64,000 nt of DNA from Enhydrobacter sp. (GCF_030246845.1 NZ_CP126889.1:1550001-1614000); one strand, 5' to 3'. Positions 18,227 to 26,439 are shown, counted from the stretch's first letter. The notes: a model not told the origin generated them from the letters alone. A program made the numbers and translations.

Positions 18227-20893
18227 ATGGATACTGTCGATCTCAAGCTGGCTCAGGACTGCGAGGCGCTGGCCGTTGCCGCGAGCGAGGGCGTCGGCTG
18301 GCTGAAGGGCGCCGCCGCCCAGTCGCCGACCGTGGCGCAGCAGGCGCCGTCGCTGATCAGCGAGCTGCAGAAGGTTCGCAACCAGAGCCGCAAGCTCGCC
18401 CGCGCCGCGCGCCGGCGCATGTGCGTCGGCGTGTTCGGACCGAGCCAGGCCGGCAAATCCTACCTGGTATCGATCCTGGCCAGCCGCGACGGCCACCCCC
18501 TGCAGGCGCGCTTCGCCGACAGGACCTACGACTTCCTGCGCGAGATCAATCCGCCGGGCAATCGCGAGTCGACGGGCCTGGTGACCCGCTTCGGTCTGGG
18601 GCTGAGCGACGTCGCGCCCGACTTCCCGGTGCGGGTGCGGCTGCTCACCCAGACCGACATCGTCAAGATCCTGGGCAACTCCTTCCTGCTCGACTTCGAT
18701 CACCAGAAGGCGGCCTTCGAGCGCCCCGACGGTACGGCGATCCGCAAGCGGCTCGCGGAGCTGCGCGGCAAGGTGATGCCGGCGCCGCCCGGCGATCTCG
18801 ATGCCGACGATGTCCTCGACCTGATCGAGTATTTCGACACCTTCTTCGCCGGCGTCACGTCGGAGCTGCGCACGGAGTACTGGCGCGAGGCGATCGAGCT
18901 CGCACCGCGCCTCTCCGGACGCGACCGCGCCAAGCTCTGGTCGGTGCTGTGGTACGACTTCCAGCCCTTCACAGAGCTCTATCTCACCCTCTACGAGGGA
19001 CTCGAGAAGCTCGCTTTTGCGCCGGAAGCGCTGCTCGGCATGGATGCGCTGATCCCGCGCGAGAAGAGCATCATCGATGTCCTCACGCTCGATCGCCTCG
19101 GCGCCGACGCCGGCGATACGCTGCTGGTGCGCCCCAAGCAGGCCGATCGCGCGGTTTCCGAGGATGCGCGCCTGCCGCGCTCGCTGGTCTGTGCGCTCAC
19201 GGCCGAGCTCAATGTCGCGATCAACGAGAAGCCCTGGGACTTCTTCGATCACACCGACCTGCTCGATTTCCCCGGGGCGCGGTCGCGCCTGAAGCTCGCC
19301 AACCTGCAGGATGTCGCCAAGGCCAAGGGCGTGGCGGAAGGCGCCAACCCGCTGCGCGAGCTCCTGCTGCGCGGCAAGGTCGCCTATCTTTTCCAGCGCT
19401 ATTCGGCCGAGCGCGAGCTGTCGGCCATGCTGCTCTGCATTCCCGACGGCAACCAGGAGGTCCGCGACCTGTCGGACATGATGGCGGCGTGGATCGACCA
19501 GACGATCGGCGCCACGCCGGCCGAGCGCGCCAAGCAGAGGAACGCGCTGTTCCTGGTGCTGACCAAGATGGACCGCGAGTTCGAGCAGAAAGCCGGCGAG
19601 ACCGAGGAGTCGCGCCGACTGCGCTGGAGCGCGCGGCTGAACAACTCGCTGGTCAACAATTTCCGCGGCGAATGGCCCACCAACTGGAACGGACGACCGT
19701 TCGACCACACCTTCTGGCTGCGCAATCCGACCGTCCTCGACGAGCGCCTGATGGACTATCGCGACGGTCGCGAGGTGGGTGTCGCCGAGGCCTTCGCCCA
19801 GCGCGCCATCGAGCTGCGCCGTCACTTCGTCGAGAACTTCGACGTGCAGCGTCATTTCATGAATCCGGCACAGGCCTGGGACGAGGCGTTCAAGGCCAAC
19901 GACGGCGGCGTCTCCTACCTGGTGAAGAATCTCATCCCGGTCTGCGATCCGGCGATCAAGCGGTCGCAAGTGCGCGGCCAGCTCGAGGTGCAGGTCCGCC
20001 GGCTGGTCGATCGTCTCGCCGGCTTCCACAGCGCTTCCGACGGCGACGCCCGGGCGAAGAAGCGCGAGCTGGTCCACACCGTGCTGCGCGGCCTTGCAAG
20101 CTGCATCCAGCAGCAGCTTTTCGGCGAGCTGATCGCCGCCCTGCAGGTGGCCGACAACGCCCTGCGCGACATCTATTTCCGCATCTCGACGGCGCAATCG
20201 ACCGAGGCGCCGGACGGCCGCAACGGCCGCCAGGCCAATCAGGTGACGCAGTCGACCGGAGCCACGGTCGATCTCGGCGCGATCTTCGCCGATGTGTTCG
20301 GCGAGGAGGAAGGCCGCGCCGCCCCGCCTGCTGGCGTTCTCGAGGACCGCGCCGAACGCTTCGCGCACGAGGCCGCCGAGTACTGGCTCGAGAACATGCG
20401 GCGCATCGGGGCCGACGACAAGGTGCTGTCGCATTTCGGCGTCGATCGTCAGCACCTCGGCTGGCTGATCGACGAGCTCGTGGTCGGCGCGCACCGGCTC
20501 AAGCTCATCGACCAGCTCTCGCTCGACGTGCGTGCGCTCGAGAACGCGGCCAACGCCAAGTGGGAGGACATCGCCGAGCGCCAGGTGCGCACCGCCGCAT
20601 CGGCGCTGAACGGCTATGTAAGCGCGCTCGGCTTCGACCGCCTGCCGCTCGAGCAGCGCCCTGGCCTGCCGCCCAATTCGCCGACGCGCCGTGTGTTCCA
20701 GAGCCCGCCGCCGCCGGTCGACGGTCCGGTGCTGAGCGAGGATCCGGCGGCAATCTATGCCGACTACTGCAAGGACTGGATGCGCGCCTTCCTTCAGCTC
20801 GCCATGGACAATGTGGGCTACGAGGGCGGCCGCGAGATCACGGCCGAGCAGAACGAGCGCCTAGGCGCGATCCTGCGCGCCGTGCCGGCGTAA
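18227..20893 (+). CDS. srfC: SrfC family protein, putative large GTPase
   Basis: This 888-residue protein follows SrfB directly. It has a complete GTPase motif set: P-loop GPSQAGKSYL (71-80), a switch-type RESTGLVT (113-120), DxxG as DFPG (347-350), and the guanine-specificity motif TKMD (446-449). The long insert between the switch and DFPG and the helical C-terminal half recall dynamin-like GTPases. This fits the SrfC / putative virulence factor family. ATG at 18227 was chosen because AAGGG is just upstream and MDTVDLKLAQ is a sensible start. It is likely cytoplasmic and works with SrfB. Confidence 0.88.
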   Translation: MDTVDLKLAQDCEALAVAASEGVGWLKGAAAQSPTVAQQAPSLISELQKVRNQSRKLARAARRRMCVGVFGPSQAGKSYLVSILASRDGHPLQARFADRTYDFLREINPPGNRESTGLVTRFGLGLSDVAPDFPVRVRLLTQTDIVKILGNSFLLDFDHQKAAFERPDGTAIRKRLAELRGKVMPAPPGDLDADDVLDLIEYFDTFFAGVTSELRTEYWREAIELAPRLSGRDRAKLWSVLWYDFQPFTELYLTLYEGLEKLAFAPEALLGMDALIPREKSIIDVLTLDRLGADAGDTLLVRPKQADRAVSEDARLPRSLVCALTAELNVAINEKPWDFFDHTDLLDFPGARSRLKLANLQDVAKAKGVAEGANPLRELLLRGKVAYLFQRYSAERELSAMLLCIPDGNQEVRDLSDMMAAWIDQTIGATPAERAKQRNALFLVLTKMDREFEQKAGETEESRRLRWSARLNNSLVNNFRGEWPTNWNGRPFDHTFWLRNPTVLDERLMDYRDGREVGVAEAFAQRAIELRRHFVENFDVQRHFMNPAQAWDEAFKANDGGVSYLVKNLIPVCDPAIKRSQVRGQLEVQVRRLVDRLAGFHSASDGDARAKKRELVHTVLRGLASCIQQQLFGELIAALQVADNALRDIYFRISTAQSTEAPDGRNGRQANQVTQSTGATVDLGAIFADVFGEEEGRAAPPAGVLEDRAERFAHEAAEYWLENMRRIGADDKVLSHFGVDRQHLGWLIDELVVGAHRLKLIDQLSLDVRALENAANAKWEDIAERQVRTAASALNGYVSALGFDRLPLEQRPGLPPNSPTRRVFQSPPPPVDGPVLSEDPAAIYADYCKDWMRAFLQLAMDNVGYEGGREITAEQNERLGAILRAVPA

Positions 20894-20903
20894 GGGGGCT
20901 GCA

Positions 20904-22010
20904 TTGCCGGTCCGTGCCTCCGTCGTGCCGCAGCCGACCCCCGGTCACGCCATCCTGCGCGTGGGCGACCTCGATGCGCCGCCTGAAGGGCTGACGCTCT
21001 CGATCCAGCGCCAGCAAGGTCCCGATTCGCACCTCGGCGAGGACGGCTGGCGCCGCACCGAGGCCTGGCTGCGGCCCGACCAGGTCGTGCGCGTGAAGGG
21101 CATGCTCGATTTCCATCTCGGGCCCGCCATCTGCGATCGCCTGGCCGGCATCGCGACGGCGCGCCTGCGCATCAAGGAGCCCGACATCGGCGTGGTCGCC
21201 TCGACCGTCGTCGCCTGGCCCGCCATGCTGACCTCGGGCGCCGTCGATCCGACGAGCAAGCCGGCGGTCGAGGAGTCGCCGTTCCGCTTCCGCCGTCCGC
21301 CGCCCACGGTGCAGCCACCGCCGGCGCCGCCCTTCGAGCCCGAACCGGCGGAGCCGCCGCGGCCGATTCCCGAGCTACGCGCGGCGCGCGAGCCAGCCCC
21401 GCCGCCGGCGCGCTCCGGCATCGTGAGCTGGCTTGCGACTGCGCTCGCCCTGATCGTCGTCGCGGGGGCGGGCTATTACGCCTACACGACATACTTCCAG
21501 AAGAACGGCACGCAGGTGGCGGTGACAGCGCCGCCCGCGAACACGACGCCTGCGCCCGCTCCCGCGGCGACGCCAGCCGAGGCGCCGGCGAAATCCATCC
21601 GCGACACGGTGGCCGAATATCTCGCGACCAAGCCTTCGGCCGAAGCGATGCTGGCGAAAGGCCAGGAGTATGCCGCCGCCGGCAACCTCGCCGGTGCCTT
21701 CCTGGTCTGGCGCCAGGCCGCCGCCTCGGGCAATCCGCAGGCGGAAGTCGAGATCGCCGAATTCTTCGATCCGCTGGCGCCGAGGCCCAAGACCGGCTTC
21801 ACGCCCGACGGCGCCCGCGCCGCCGACTGGTACGAGCGGGCGGCCCTTGCCGGCAACGCCGAGGCGCAACGCAAGCTCGGTCTTCTCTATGCCATGGGCG
21901 CCGCCGGCGTGCCGGCCGATCCGGCCAAGGCGAAGAGCTGGCTGCAGCAGGCCGCCGACCAGAACGACGTCGAAGCCAGGAAGGCGCTCGAGCAGCTTTC
22001 AAAGAAGTAA
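20904..22010 (+). CDS. Sel1-repeat single-pass membrane protein of the srf-like cluster
   Basis: This 368-residue protein starts at a TTG with a strong AAGGGGG upstream, ten bases after srfC. Residues 1-115 form a globular N-terminal domain (HAILRVGDLDAPPEGL). A Pro-rich linker follows, then a membrane helix at about 174-192, another Pro/Ala linker, and about three Sel1-like repeats in 245-362 (ADWYERAALAGNAEAQRKLG and LLYAMGAAGVPADPAKAKSW are clear). Sel1 repeats are protein-binding solenoids. The cytoplasm-helix-linker-outer domain plan is the same as in the two SrfA-like proteins, which suggests one membrane-spanning complex. Confidence 0.8.
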   Translation: MPVRASVVPQPTPGHAILRVGDLDAPPEGLTLSIQRQQGPDSHLGEDGWRRTEAWLRPDQVVRVKGMLDFHLGPAICDRLAGIATARLRIKEPDIGVVASTVVAWPAMLTSGAVDPTSKPAVEESPFRFRRPPPTVQPPPAPPFEPEPAEPPRPIPELRAAREPAPPPARSGIVSWLATALALIVVAGAGYYAYTTYFQKNGTQVAVTAPPANTTPAPAPAATPAEAPAKSIRDTVAEYLATKPSAEAMLAKGQEYAAAGNLAGAFLVWRQAAASGNPQAEVEIAEFFDPLAPRPKTGFTPDGARAADWYERAALAGNAEAQRKLGLLYAMGAAGVPADPAKAKSWLQQAADQNDVEARKALEQLSKK

Positions 22011-22040
22011 AGTGAGGATATCCGCCTCAAATCCGGTGTG

Positions 22041-22105
22041 ATCCCGAGCGCAAGCGAGAGACCTTTTATGTGCGTCCCGAAGGGTCCCTCGCTGACGCTC
22101 GGGAT
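22041..22105. repeat. Inverted-repeat hairpin between convergent genes
   Basis: Arms at 22041-22063 and 22083-22105 pair over 23 bases with two mismatches (ATCCCGAGCG...GACC), leaving a 19-nt loop. The arm sequence resembles the ATCCCGAGCGAAGCGAGGGA-type dispersed hairpins found in many bacterial intergenic regions. Lying between the convergent Sel1-repeat gene and the small coiled-coil gene, it may act as a two-way terminator and is probably a repeat family of this genome. Confidence 0.75.
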
Positions 22106-22114
22106 GAGACCGAA

Positions 22115-22492
22115 TCACGTCTTGTGGCCAGGCGCGGCCTCGGGCGCCGGCGTCGTCTTGCCCAGCGGATCCTTGATCGTGCAGACGTCGGCCTTCAGCC
22201 GTTCCTTGAGCACGGCGATCTGCTCCTCGATCTGCTTGTTGGCGGCCTTCTGCTTGTCGATCTGATCCTGCAGCGCCTTGACTTCCTTCTGGTCGGGCCC
22301 CGGCGGTGCGGGAGGCGGCGGCGGCGCGGGCAACTGCACGGCGACATTCACAATCGGCCGGTAGAAGAGATACCAGCCGAGCCCGAGCCCGGCCGCGACC
22401 AGAAGGGCGCCGCCGACCAGCCCGCCCAGGATGAGCGGCCAGCGTGGGCGGGACGGTTCGGCAGGACCGGGAGGTGGCGAGGTGTCGGCCAT
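22115..22492 (-). CDS. Small coiled-coil single-pass membrane protein
   Basis: This is a 125-residue protein with a short Pro-rich N-terminus, one membrane helix (about 19-44, LILGGLVGGALLVAAGLGLG), a Pro-rich stretch and a heptad-like coiled coil (about 67-101, rich in Lys, Gln and Glu), ending near a single Cys. The helix, PAPPPPPAPPGPD linker and coiled coil closely parallel residues 189-273 of the first SrfA-like protein, so it looks like a stripped-down relative lacking both terminal domains. It converges on the srf-like cluster and likely belongs functionally with it. It is not a family that I can name. Confidence 0.65.
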   Translation of the reverse strand: MADTSPPPGPAEPSRPRWPLILGGLVGGALLVAAGLGLGWYLFYRPIVNVAVQLPAPPPPPAPPGPDQKEVKALQDQIDKQKAANKQIEEQIAVLKERLKADVCTIKDPLGKTTPAPEAAPGHKT

Positions 22493-22680
22493 CGATCAAT
22501 TGGGCTCCAATTTTCGGCCCAGTCAACACTGTCGCAACGGCGGAATTTGGGCGGTTGAAGGGCTCGTCCAAAGCCGGGCCGCGAGGGCGGGGATGAGCAA
22601 ATCTCCTGCGGCCGGGCTTGCCCGGCGGCCGCCCCTATATAAGTGTGTAGGTACACGCGCAAAGCATCGAGGAGTGTCCC

Positions 22681-23850
22681 ATGACGGCCTGCATCGTCGG
22701 TTGGTCCCACGGAAAGTTCGGCAAGCTCGACGGCGAGACGAGCGAATCGCTGATCGTGAAGGCGGCCAGCGAGGCGATCGCTCATGCCGGCATTGAGCCC
22801 CGGGACATCGACGTGATCTATGTCGGCAACATGAACGGCGGCTTCGTGCGCCAGGAGTTCCATTCCTCCCTCGCCCTGCAGACCCATCCCGACCTGCGCT
22901 TCAAGCCGTCGACCCGCGTGGAGAATGCCTGCGCCACCGGCTCGGCCGCGATCCATATGGGCCTCAACACGCTGGCGGCCAAGAAGGCGCGCTTCGTGCT
23001 GGTGGTGGGCGTCGAGAAGATGACCGAGCTCAACTCGGCGCAGGCGGGCGACGTCCTGATCAAGGCCTCCTATGTTGCCGAGGAGGCGACTATCGAGGCG
23101 GGCTTTGCCGGCATCTTCGGCAAGATCACCTCGGCCTATTTCCAGCGCTACGGCGACAAGTCCGATGCGCTCGCCAAGATCGCCGTCAAGGCACACAGGA
23201 ACGGCGCCCGAAATCCCTACGCGCATTTCCAGAAGGAGTTCACCTACGACTTCTGCCGCAATCCCTCCGACAAGAATCCCTTCGTCGCCGGTCCGCTGAA
23301 GCGCACCGACTGCTCGCCCGTGACCGATGGCGCCGCCGCGGTCGTGCTCGCCGACGTGTCGACCGCGCTCGCCATGAAGCAGGCGATCGCCTTCCGCGCC
23401 GCCGAGCACGTGAACGACTTCCTGCCGATGAGCCGGCGCGACATCATCAAGTTCGAGGGCCCGCAGCTTGCCTGGCAACGTGCACTCGCCGCCGCCAGGC
23501 TCGACCTGCTCGACCTTTCCTTCGTCGAGAGCCATGACTGCTTCACCTCCGCCGAGCTGATCGAGTACGAGGCGATGGGCCTCACGGCGCCAGGCGAAGG
23601 CGAGCGGGCCATCCATGAAGGCTGGGTCGAGCGCGACGGCAAGCTGCCGGTCAATGTCTCGGGCGGGCTCAAGGCCAAGGGCCATCCCGTCGGCGCCACC
23701 GGCGTCTCGATGCACGTGATGACGGCGATGCAGCTTTCCGGCTCGGCGCCTGACGGCCTGCAGCTCCCCGAGGCGAAGCTCGGCGGCGTGTTCAACATGG
23801 GCGGCGCCGCCGTCGCGAACTATGTGAGCATCCTTGAGCCGCTGCGCTGA
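22681..23850 (+). CDS. Thiolase family protein (acetyl-CoA acetyltransferase-like)
   Basis: This 389-residue protein has the thiolase fold. The nucleophilic Cys lies in VENACATGSAAIH (near residue 83), followed by an ESHDCFTSAELIEYE segment and the C-terminal GGLKAKGHPVGATG motif. The SHDCFT form rather than NEAFA places it with SCP2-type thiolases, which act on branched or bulky acyl-CoAs. GAGGAG lies seven bases before the ATG. No partner OB-fold (DUF35) gene is adjacent. A TATATAAG and a GTGTA...TACAC inverted repeat lie 20-50 bp upstream and may be promoter elements. Confidence 0.9.
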   Translation: MTACIVGWSHGKFGKLDGETSESLIVKAASEAIAHAGIEPRDIDVIYVGNMNGGFVRQEFHSSLALQTHPDLRFKPSTRVENACATGSAAIHMGLNTLAAKKARFVLVVGVEKMTELNSAQAGDVLIKASYVAEEATIEAGFAGIFGKITSAYFQRYGDKSDALAKIAVKAHRNGARNPYAHFQKEFTYDFCRNPSDKNPFVAGPLKRTDCSPVTDGAAAVVLADVSTALAMKQAIAFRAAEHVNDFLPMSRRDIIKFEGPQLAWQRALAAARLDLLDLSFVESHDCFTSAELIEYEAMGLTAPGEGERAIHEGWVERDGKLPVNVSGGLKAKGHPVGATGVSMHVMTAMQLSGSAPDGLQLPEAKLGGVFNMGGAAVANYVSILEPLR

Positions 23851-23858
23851 CTACGGCC

Positions 23859-23885
23859 GGCGCGGAGGCGCTGTGCCTCCGCGCC
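23859..23885. terminator. Hairpin terminator after the thiolase gene
   Basis: An 11-bp perfect GC-rich stem (GGCGCGGAGGC / GCCTCCGCGCC) with a 5-nt loop starts eight bases after the thiolase stop and runs into ATTTCG. It is a strong hairpin with only a weak T run. Confidence 0.7.
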
Positions 23886-24091
23886 ATTTCGAACACAACT
23901 TTCGCCTCAAGCCGTCACACACGGGCGCGACTGCGCACCCTACTCTCCAGTTGCGCGCGATCGGAAGGGGTTCTGATTCGCGACGTCCGGCCATCGAGCC
24001 GGAGGGTGTGGAAGACGTCGCGTCGGGTACGGCCAAACTCGCATTTGCATGACCGTCCTCCGCTGCGCGGCGGCAGTGTGGGAAGGATGTC

Positions 24092-25105
24092 ATGGGCGAT
24101 TTCACTTCGGTTCGACGCACCGCATGGCGTCGCATGTCCGCTTCCGGCGCCAAGGGCACCGTCAGGCGCGGCTGGGCAGGGCGCATCGCGGTCCTGCCCG
24201 TTCTGGGTGTGCTGACCGCCGGCGCGCTGGTGGCCGCGGCGGGGCCCGTGCCCGATTCGGTCATCTTCATCGACCGCGGCAAGACCTACAACGACAGGGG
24301 GCAATGGGAAGCGGCCATCCACGAGCTCGACCGCGCCGTCAAGCTCGATCCCTTCTCGTACAACGCCTATCTCAATCGCGGCAATTCGTACCGCGGCAAG
24401 GGCGATGCCGAACACGCCATCCAGGACTACGACGAGGCGATCAAGCTCAACCCGCTGGGCGCGCTCGCCTACCTCCACCGTGGCAAGGTCTACAACGACA
24501 AGGGCGAGTACGAGCGAGCCATCCAGGATTTCGACTCGGCTATCAGGCTCGACGTGACGGACGCCAACGCCTTCCTCAATCGCGGCAACTCATATCGCGC
24601 CCTCGGGGACGACGAGCGCGCACTTCAGGACTACGGCCAGGCGCTCAAGCGCAACCCGAACGACGCCGTGACCTATATCAATCGCGGCAAGGTCTACAAC
24701 GACAGGGGCCAGTACGATCTCGCCATCAAGGACTTCGACAAATCGATCAAGCTCAACCCGAAGGACGCCAACGCCTTCCTCAATCGCGGCAACGCCTACC
24801 ACGGCAAGCAGAGGCTGGATCTTGCCATCCAGGACTACGACCACGCGATCAGGCTCAACAAGAACGACTCGGTGTCGTTCATCAACCGCGGCAAGGCCTA
24901 CACCGACAAAGGCCAGTACGACCTTGCCATCGCAGACTTCGACCACGCGATCGAGCTCAACCCGAAGGACGCCAACGCCTACCTCAACCGCGGCAATGCC
25001 TACCGCGCCAAGGGGGAGGAGGATCGTGCCATGCGGGACTATGACGAGGCGCGGAAGATCCAGCATCCGAACGACACGGTTGCCTCGAGCGCCGTTGGAC
25101 ATTAG
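24092..25105 (+). CDS. Exported eight-TPR protein with a two-repeat superunit
   Basis: This is a 337-residue protein. A basic N-terminus and hydrophobic segment (about 30-50, IAVLPVLGVLTAGALVAAA) suggest a signal peptide or anchor. From about residue 54 there are eight consecutive 34-residue TPRs. Odd repeats carry F-I-x-R-G-K-x-Y-N-D-x-G and even repeats carry A-x-L-N-R-G-N-x-Y, so the real unit is 68 residues, copied four times. The 204-bp DNA units are also visibly alike, pointing to recent tandem duplication. GGAAGG precedes the ATG. It is probably a periplasmic or membrane-attached scaffold; the partner is unknown. Confidence 0.85.
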   Translation: MGDFTSVRRTAWRRMSASGAKGTVRRGWAGRIAVLPVLGVLTAGALVAAAGPVPDSVIFIDRGKTYNDRGQWEAAIHELDRAVKLDPFSYNAYLNRGNSYRGKGDAEHAIQDYDEAIKLNPLGALAYLHRGKVYNDKGEYERAIQDFDSAIRLDVTDANAFLNRGNSYRALGDDERALQDYGQALKRNPNDAVTYINRGKVYNDRGQYDLAIKDFDKSIKLNPKDANAFLNRGNAYHGKQRLDLAIQDYDHAIRLNKNDSVSFINRGKAYTDKGQYDLAIADFDHAIELNPKDANAYLNRGNAYRAKGEEDRAMRDYDEARKIQHPNDTVASSAVGH

Positions 25106-25271
25106 CGGTCGCTGCCGGCCGTACCGGACAAGGGATGCTCGACGGATCTCCTGTTGGAAGCTCGTCGAGCAGCCGTTCGATCGTCGACACTGGAATGCGC
25201 CACTGGCTTTGGCCCGGCCAGGCAAGCTATGCTCGGCCGTCCCGTCAGTGGCCATCGAGGTGGTGAAGACG

Positions 25272-25598
25272 ATGCATCCGAGGTTTCTGCTGCTGGCGGC
25301 GCTTGCGGTTTCGACCAGCGCCTGCGCTTCCTCCGATGAGCTGCAGGCAGGCATGGAGCGGTACAAGAACGAGCCGGTGAACGAGCTGGTCGCACGACTC
25401 GGGCCGGCCAGCAGCACGGCCCCCGACGCGGACGGCCCGCTGTGGGTCTGGTCGACAGGCGACTCCCTCACCGGCAGCGCGTTGAACTGCGCCCTGCGCG
25501 TGCGCGTCGGCGACGATCAGCGTGTCATCGCTGCCGACTGGTCAGGCAACTACGGCGCCTGCCGTTACGTCTCGCAGCGGCTGCAAGGCCAGCACTGA
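25272..25598 (+). CDS. Small putative lipoprotein
   Basis: This is a 108-residue protein. MHPRFLLLAALAVSTSAC is a signal peptide ending in a Cys that could be lipidated, although Thr at -3 is not the usual residue. The mature part has ELVARLGPAS, LWVWSTGD and a C-terminal ADWSGNYGACRY, the pattern of small outer-membrane-type lipoproteins in which a LGxP-like region precedes a Trp-rich strand. GAGGTGGTGAAG lies upstream of the ATG. It is not a named family to me. Confidence 0.7.
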   Translation: MHPRFLLLAALAVSTSACASSDELQAGMERYKNEPVNELVARLGPASSTAPDADGPLWVWSTGDSLTGSALNCALRVRVGDDQRVIAADWSGNYGACRYVSQRLQGQH

Positions 25599-25599
25599 C

Positions 25600-25620
25600 C
25601 GGCCGGCCTCCCGCCGGCCG
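25600..25620. terminator. Bidirectional hairpin between convergent genes
   Basis: CGGCCGGC and GCCGGCCG form an 8-bp perfect stem with a 5-nt loop in the 24-bp gap between the lipoprotein stop and the DUF4168 stop. There is no T run. Confidence 0.55.
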
Positions 25621-25622
25621 CC

Positions 25623-26009
25623 TTACTGCAGCCGTCTCAGCAGCTTGTCGCGCACGACCGGATCCTTCTGGGCCACGTCCACGATGGTCGTGTATTCCTC
25701 GACCGAAAGACCTTGGTCCGTGACGGCCTTCTTCATCGCCGTGTTGGCCTCGTCGACGAGACGCTGCTTGTCGCCGGCCGGCGCCTTGGCGATCTTGTCC
25801 CGGTAGCTCTGGCTCACGGCCGCAACGCGTTTGACGGCGGCGGCCGTGGCGTCGATCTTCTTGTCGGAAATGTTCGCAGGCGCCGCTGTCGGCCCGGGCG
25901 TCGTCGCCGAAGGCGGCGCGGCCCGGTCCTGCGCGTGGGCTGCCGGCACAAACCAGAAGCCGGCGACAAGACATGTCAGGGCAGCGCAAAATCCAATCGT
26001 GGATCGCAT
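25623..26009 (-). CDS. DUF4168-family exported protein
   Basis: This is a 128-residue protein with an N-terminal signal peptide ending in PAAHAQ (about residues 1-27), an Ala/Pro-rich linker, and a helical domain of about 80 residues with VSQSYRDKIAKA, ANTAMKKAVTDQGLSVEEY and DPVVRDKLLRRL, which fits DUF4168. AGGAGA precedes the ATG at good spacing; a longer frame to 26225 has no similar support. It is periplasmic, function unknown. Confidence 0.8.
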   Translation of the reverse strand: MRSTIGFCAALTCLVAGFWFVPAAHAQDRAAPPSATTPGPTAAPANISDKKIDATAAAVKRVAAVSQSYRDKIAKAPAGDKQRLVDEANTAMKKAVTDQGLSVEEYTTIVDVAQKDPVVRDKLLRRLQ

Positions 26010-26059
26010 GTGTGTCTCCTTGCTCGATGTCGTAGCTGGTGGACGCAATTCAGCCCGCC

Positions 26060-26133
26060 CTGCACGGAGATCCCGTGCAGTCAGCCGTTCGGCACGGCCG
26101 GTCGGAGCGAATCCCCGTGGATTCGCTCCGACC
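26060..26133. repeat. Two adjacent hairpins in the intergenic region
   Basis: The first hairpin (26060-26080) has an 8-bp stem CTGCACGG / CCGTGCAG and a 5-nt loop. The second (26100-26133) has a 15-bp perfect stem, beginning GGTCGGAGCGAATCC, with a CCGT loop. Together they end just beyond the stop of the minus-strand gene at 26143-26439 and may terminate it. A perfect 15-bp stem suggests selection or a dispersed palindromic repeat. Confidence 0.7.
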
Positions 26134-26142
26134 GAAAGACCC

Positions 26143-26439
26143 TCAATGACGGAGGTCGGTCTCGAGATCGACCACGAGCTCCGTCGGCTCGGGCTCGTGC
26201 GGTTGCAGGCTGCCGGCACTTTCATCGGCCCAGCTGGCGAGGTTCACGATCACCCCCAACCGTCCGTCGGTCTGCTCCGACTCGACGGGCTCGACGATGC
26301 AGAGACCGCTATTGTCGAGAAAGTAGGTGTGGTCGCCGAACAGCCGTTCGAGCTTCGATATCGCCGGATGTTCCGCCGGGATGGCCTGGGCGTCGAGTTG
26401 ATTAAGCGTCCGCTCGATCTGTGCGGCATTGAGCTTCAT
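26143..26439 (-). CDS. Small conserved-looking cytoplasmic protein of unknown function
   Basis: This is a 98-residue protein. MKLNAAQIERTLNQLDAQ is followed by HPAISKLERLFGDHTYFLDNSGLCIVEPVE and an acidic C-terminal region. I recall similar short proteins in Rhizobiales but have no function to offer. The ATG at 26439 was chosen because AAGGAA lies upstream and it gives the MKLN start; a longer frame from 26559 adds a His/Arg-rich stretch that looks non-coding. There is no signal peptide or membrane helix. Confidence 0.7.
   Translation of the reverse strand: MKLNAAQIERTLNQLDAQAIPAEHPAISKLERLFGDHTYFLDNSGLCIVEPVESEQTDGRLGVIVNLASWADESAGSLQPHEPEPTELVVDLETDLRH

Noticed and set aside
15745..20494. 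Long minus-strand frames opposite srfB and srfC
   Set aside because: No motifs, Arg/Asp/His-rich composition, and complete antisense overlap with well-supported genes.
22580..22680. GCCGGGC-TT-GCCCGGC hairpin upstream of the thiolase gene as a riboswitch
   Set aside because: It is a simple short stem with no conserved riboswitch core; the region is better read as a promoter and leader.
24250..25080. Regular DNA repeats that might suggest a CRISPR array
   Set aside because: The repeats are in frame, translate as TPRs and have no unique spacers.
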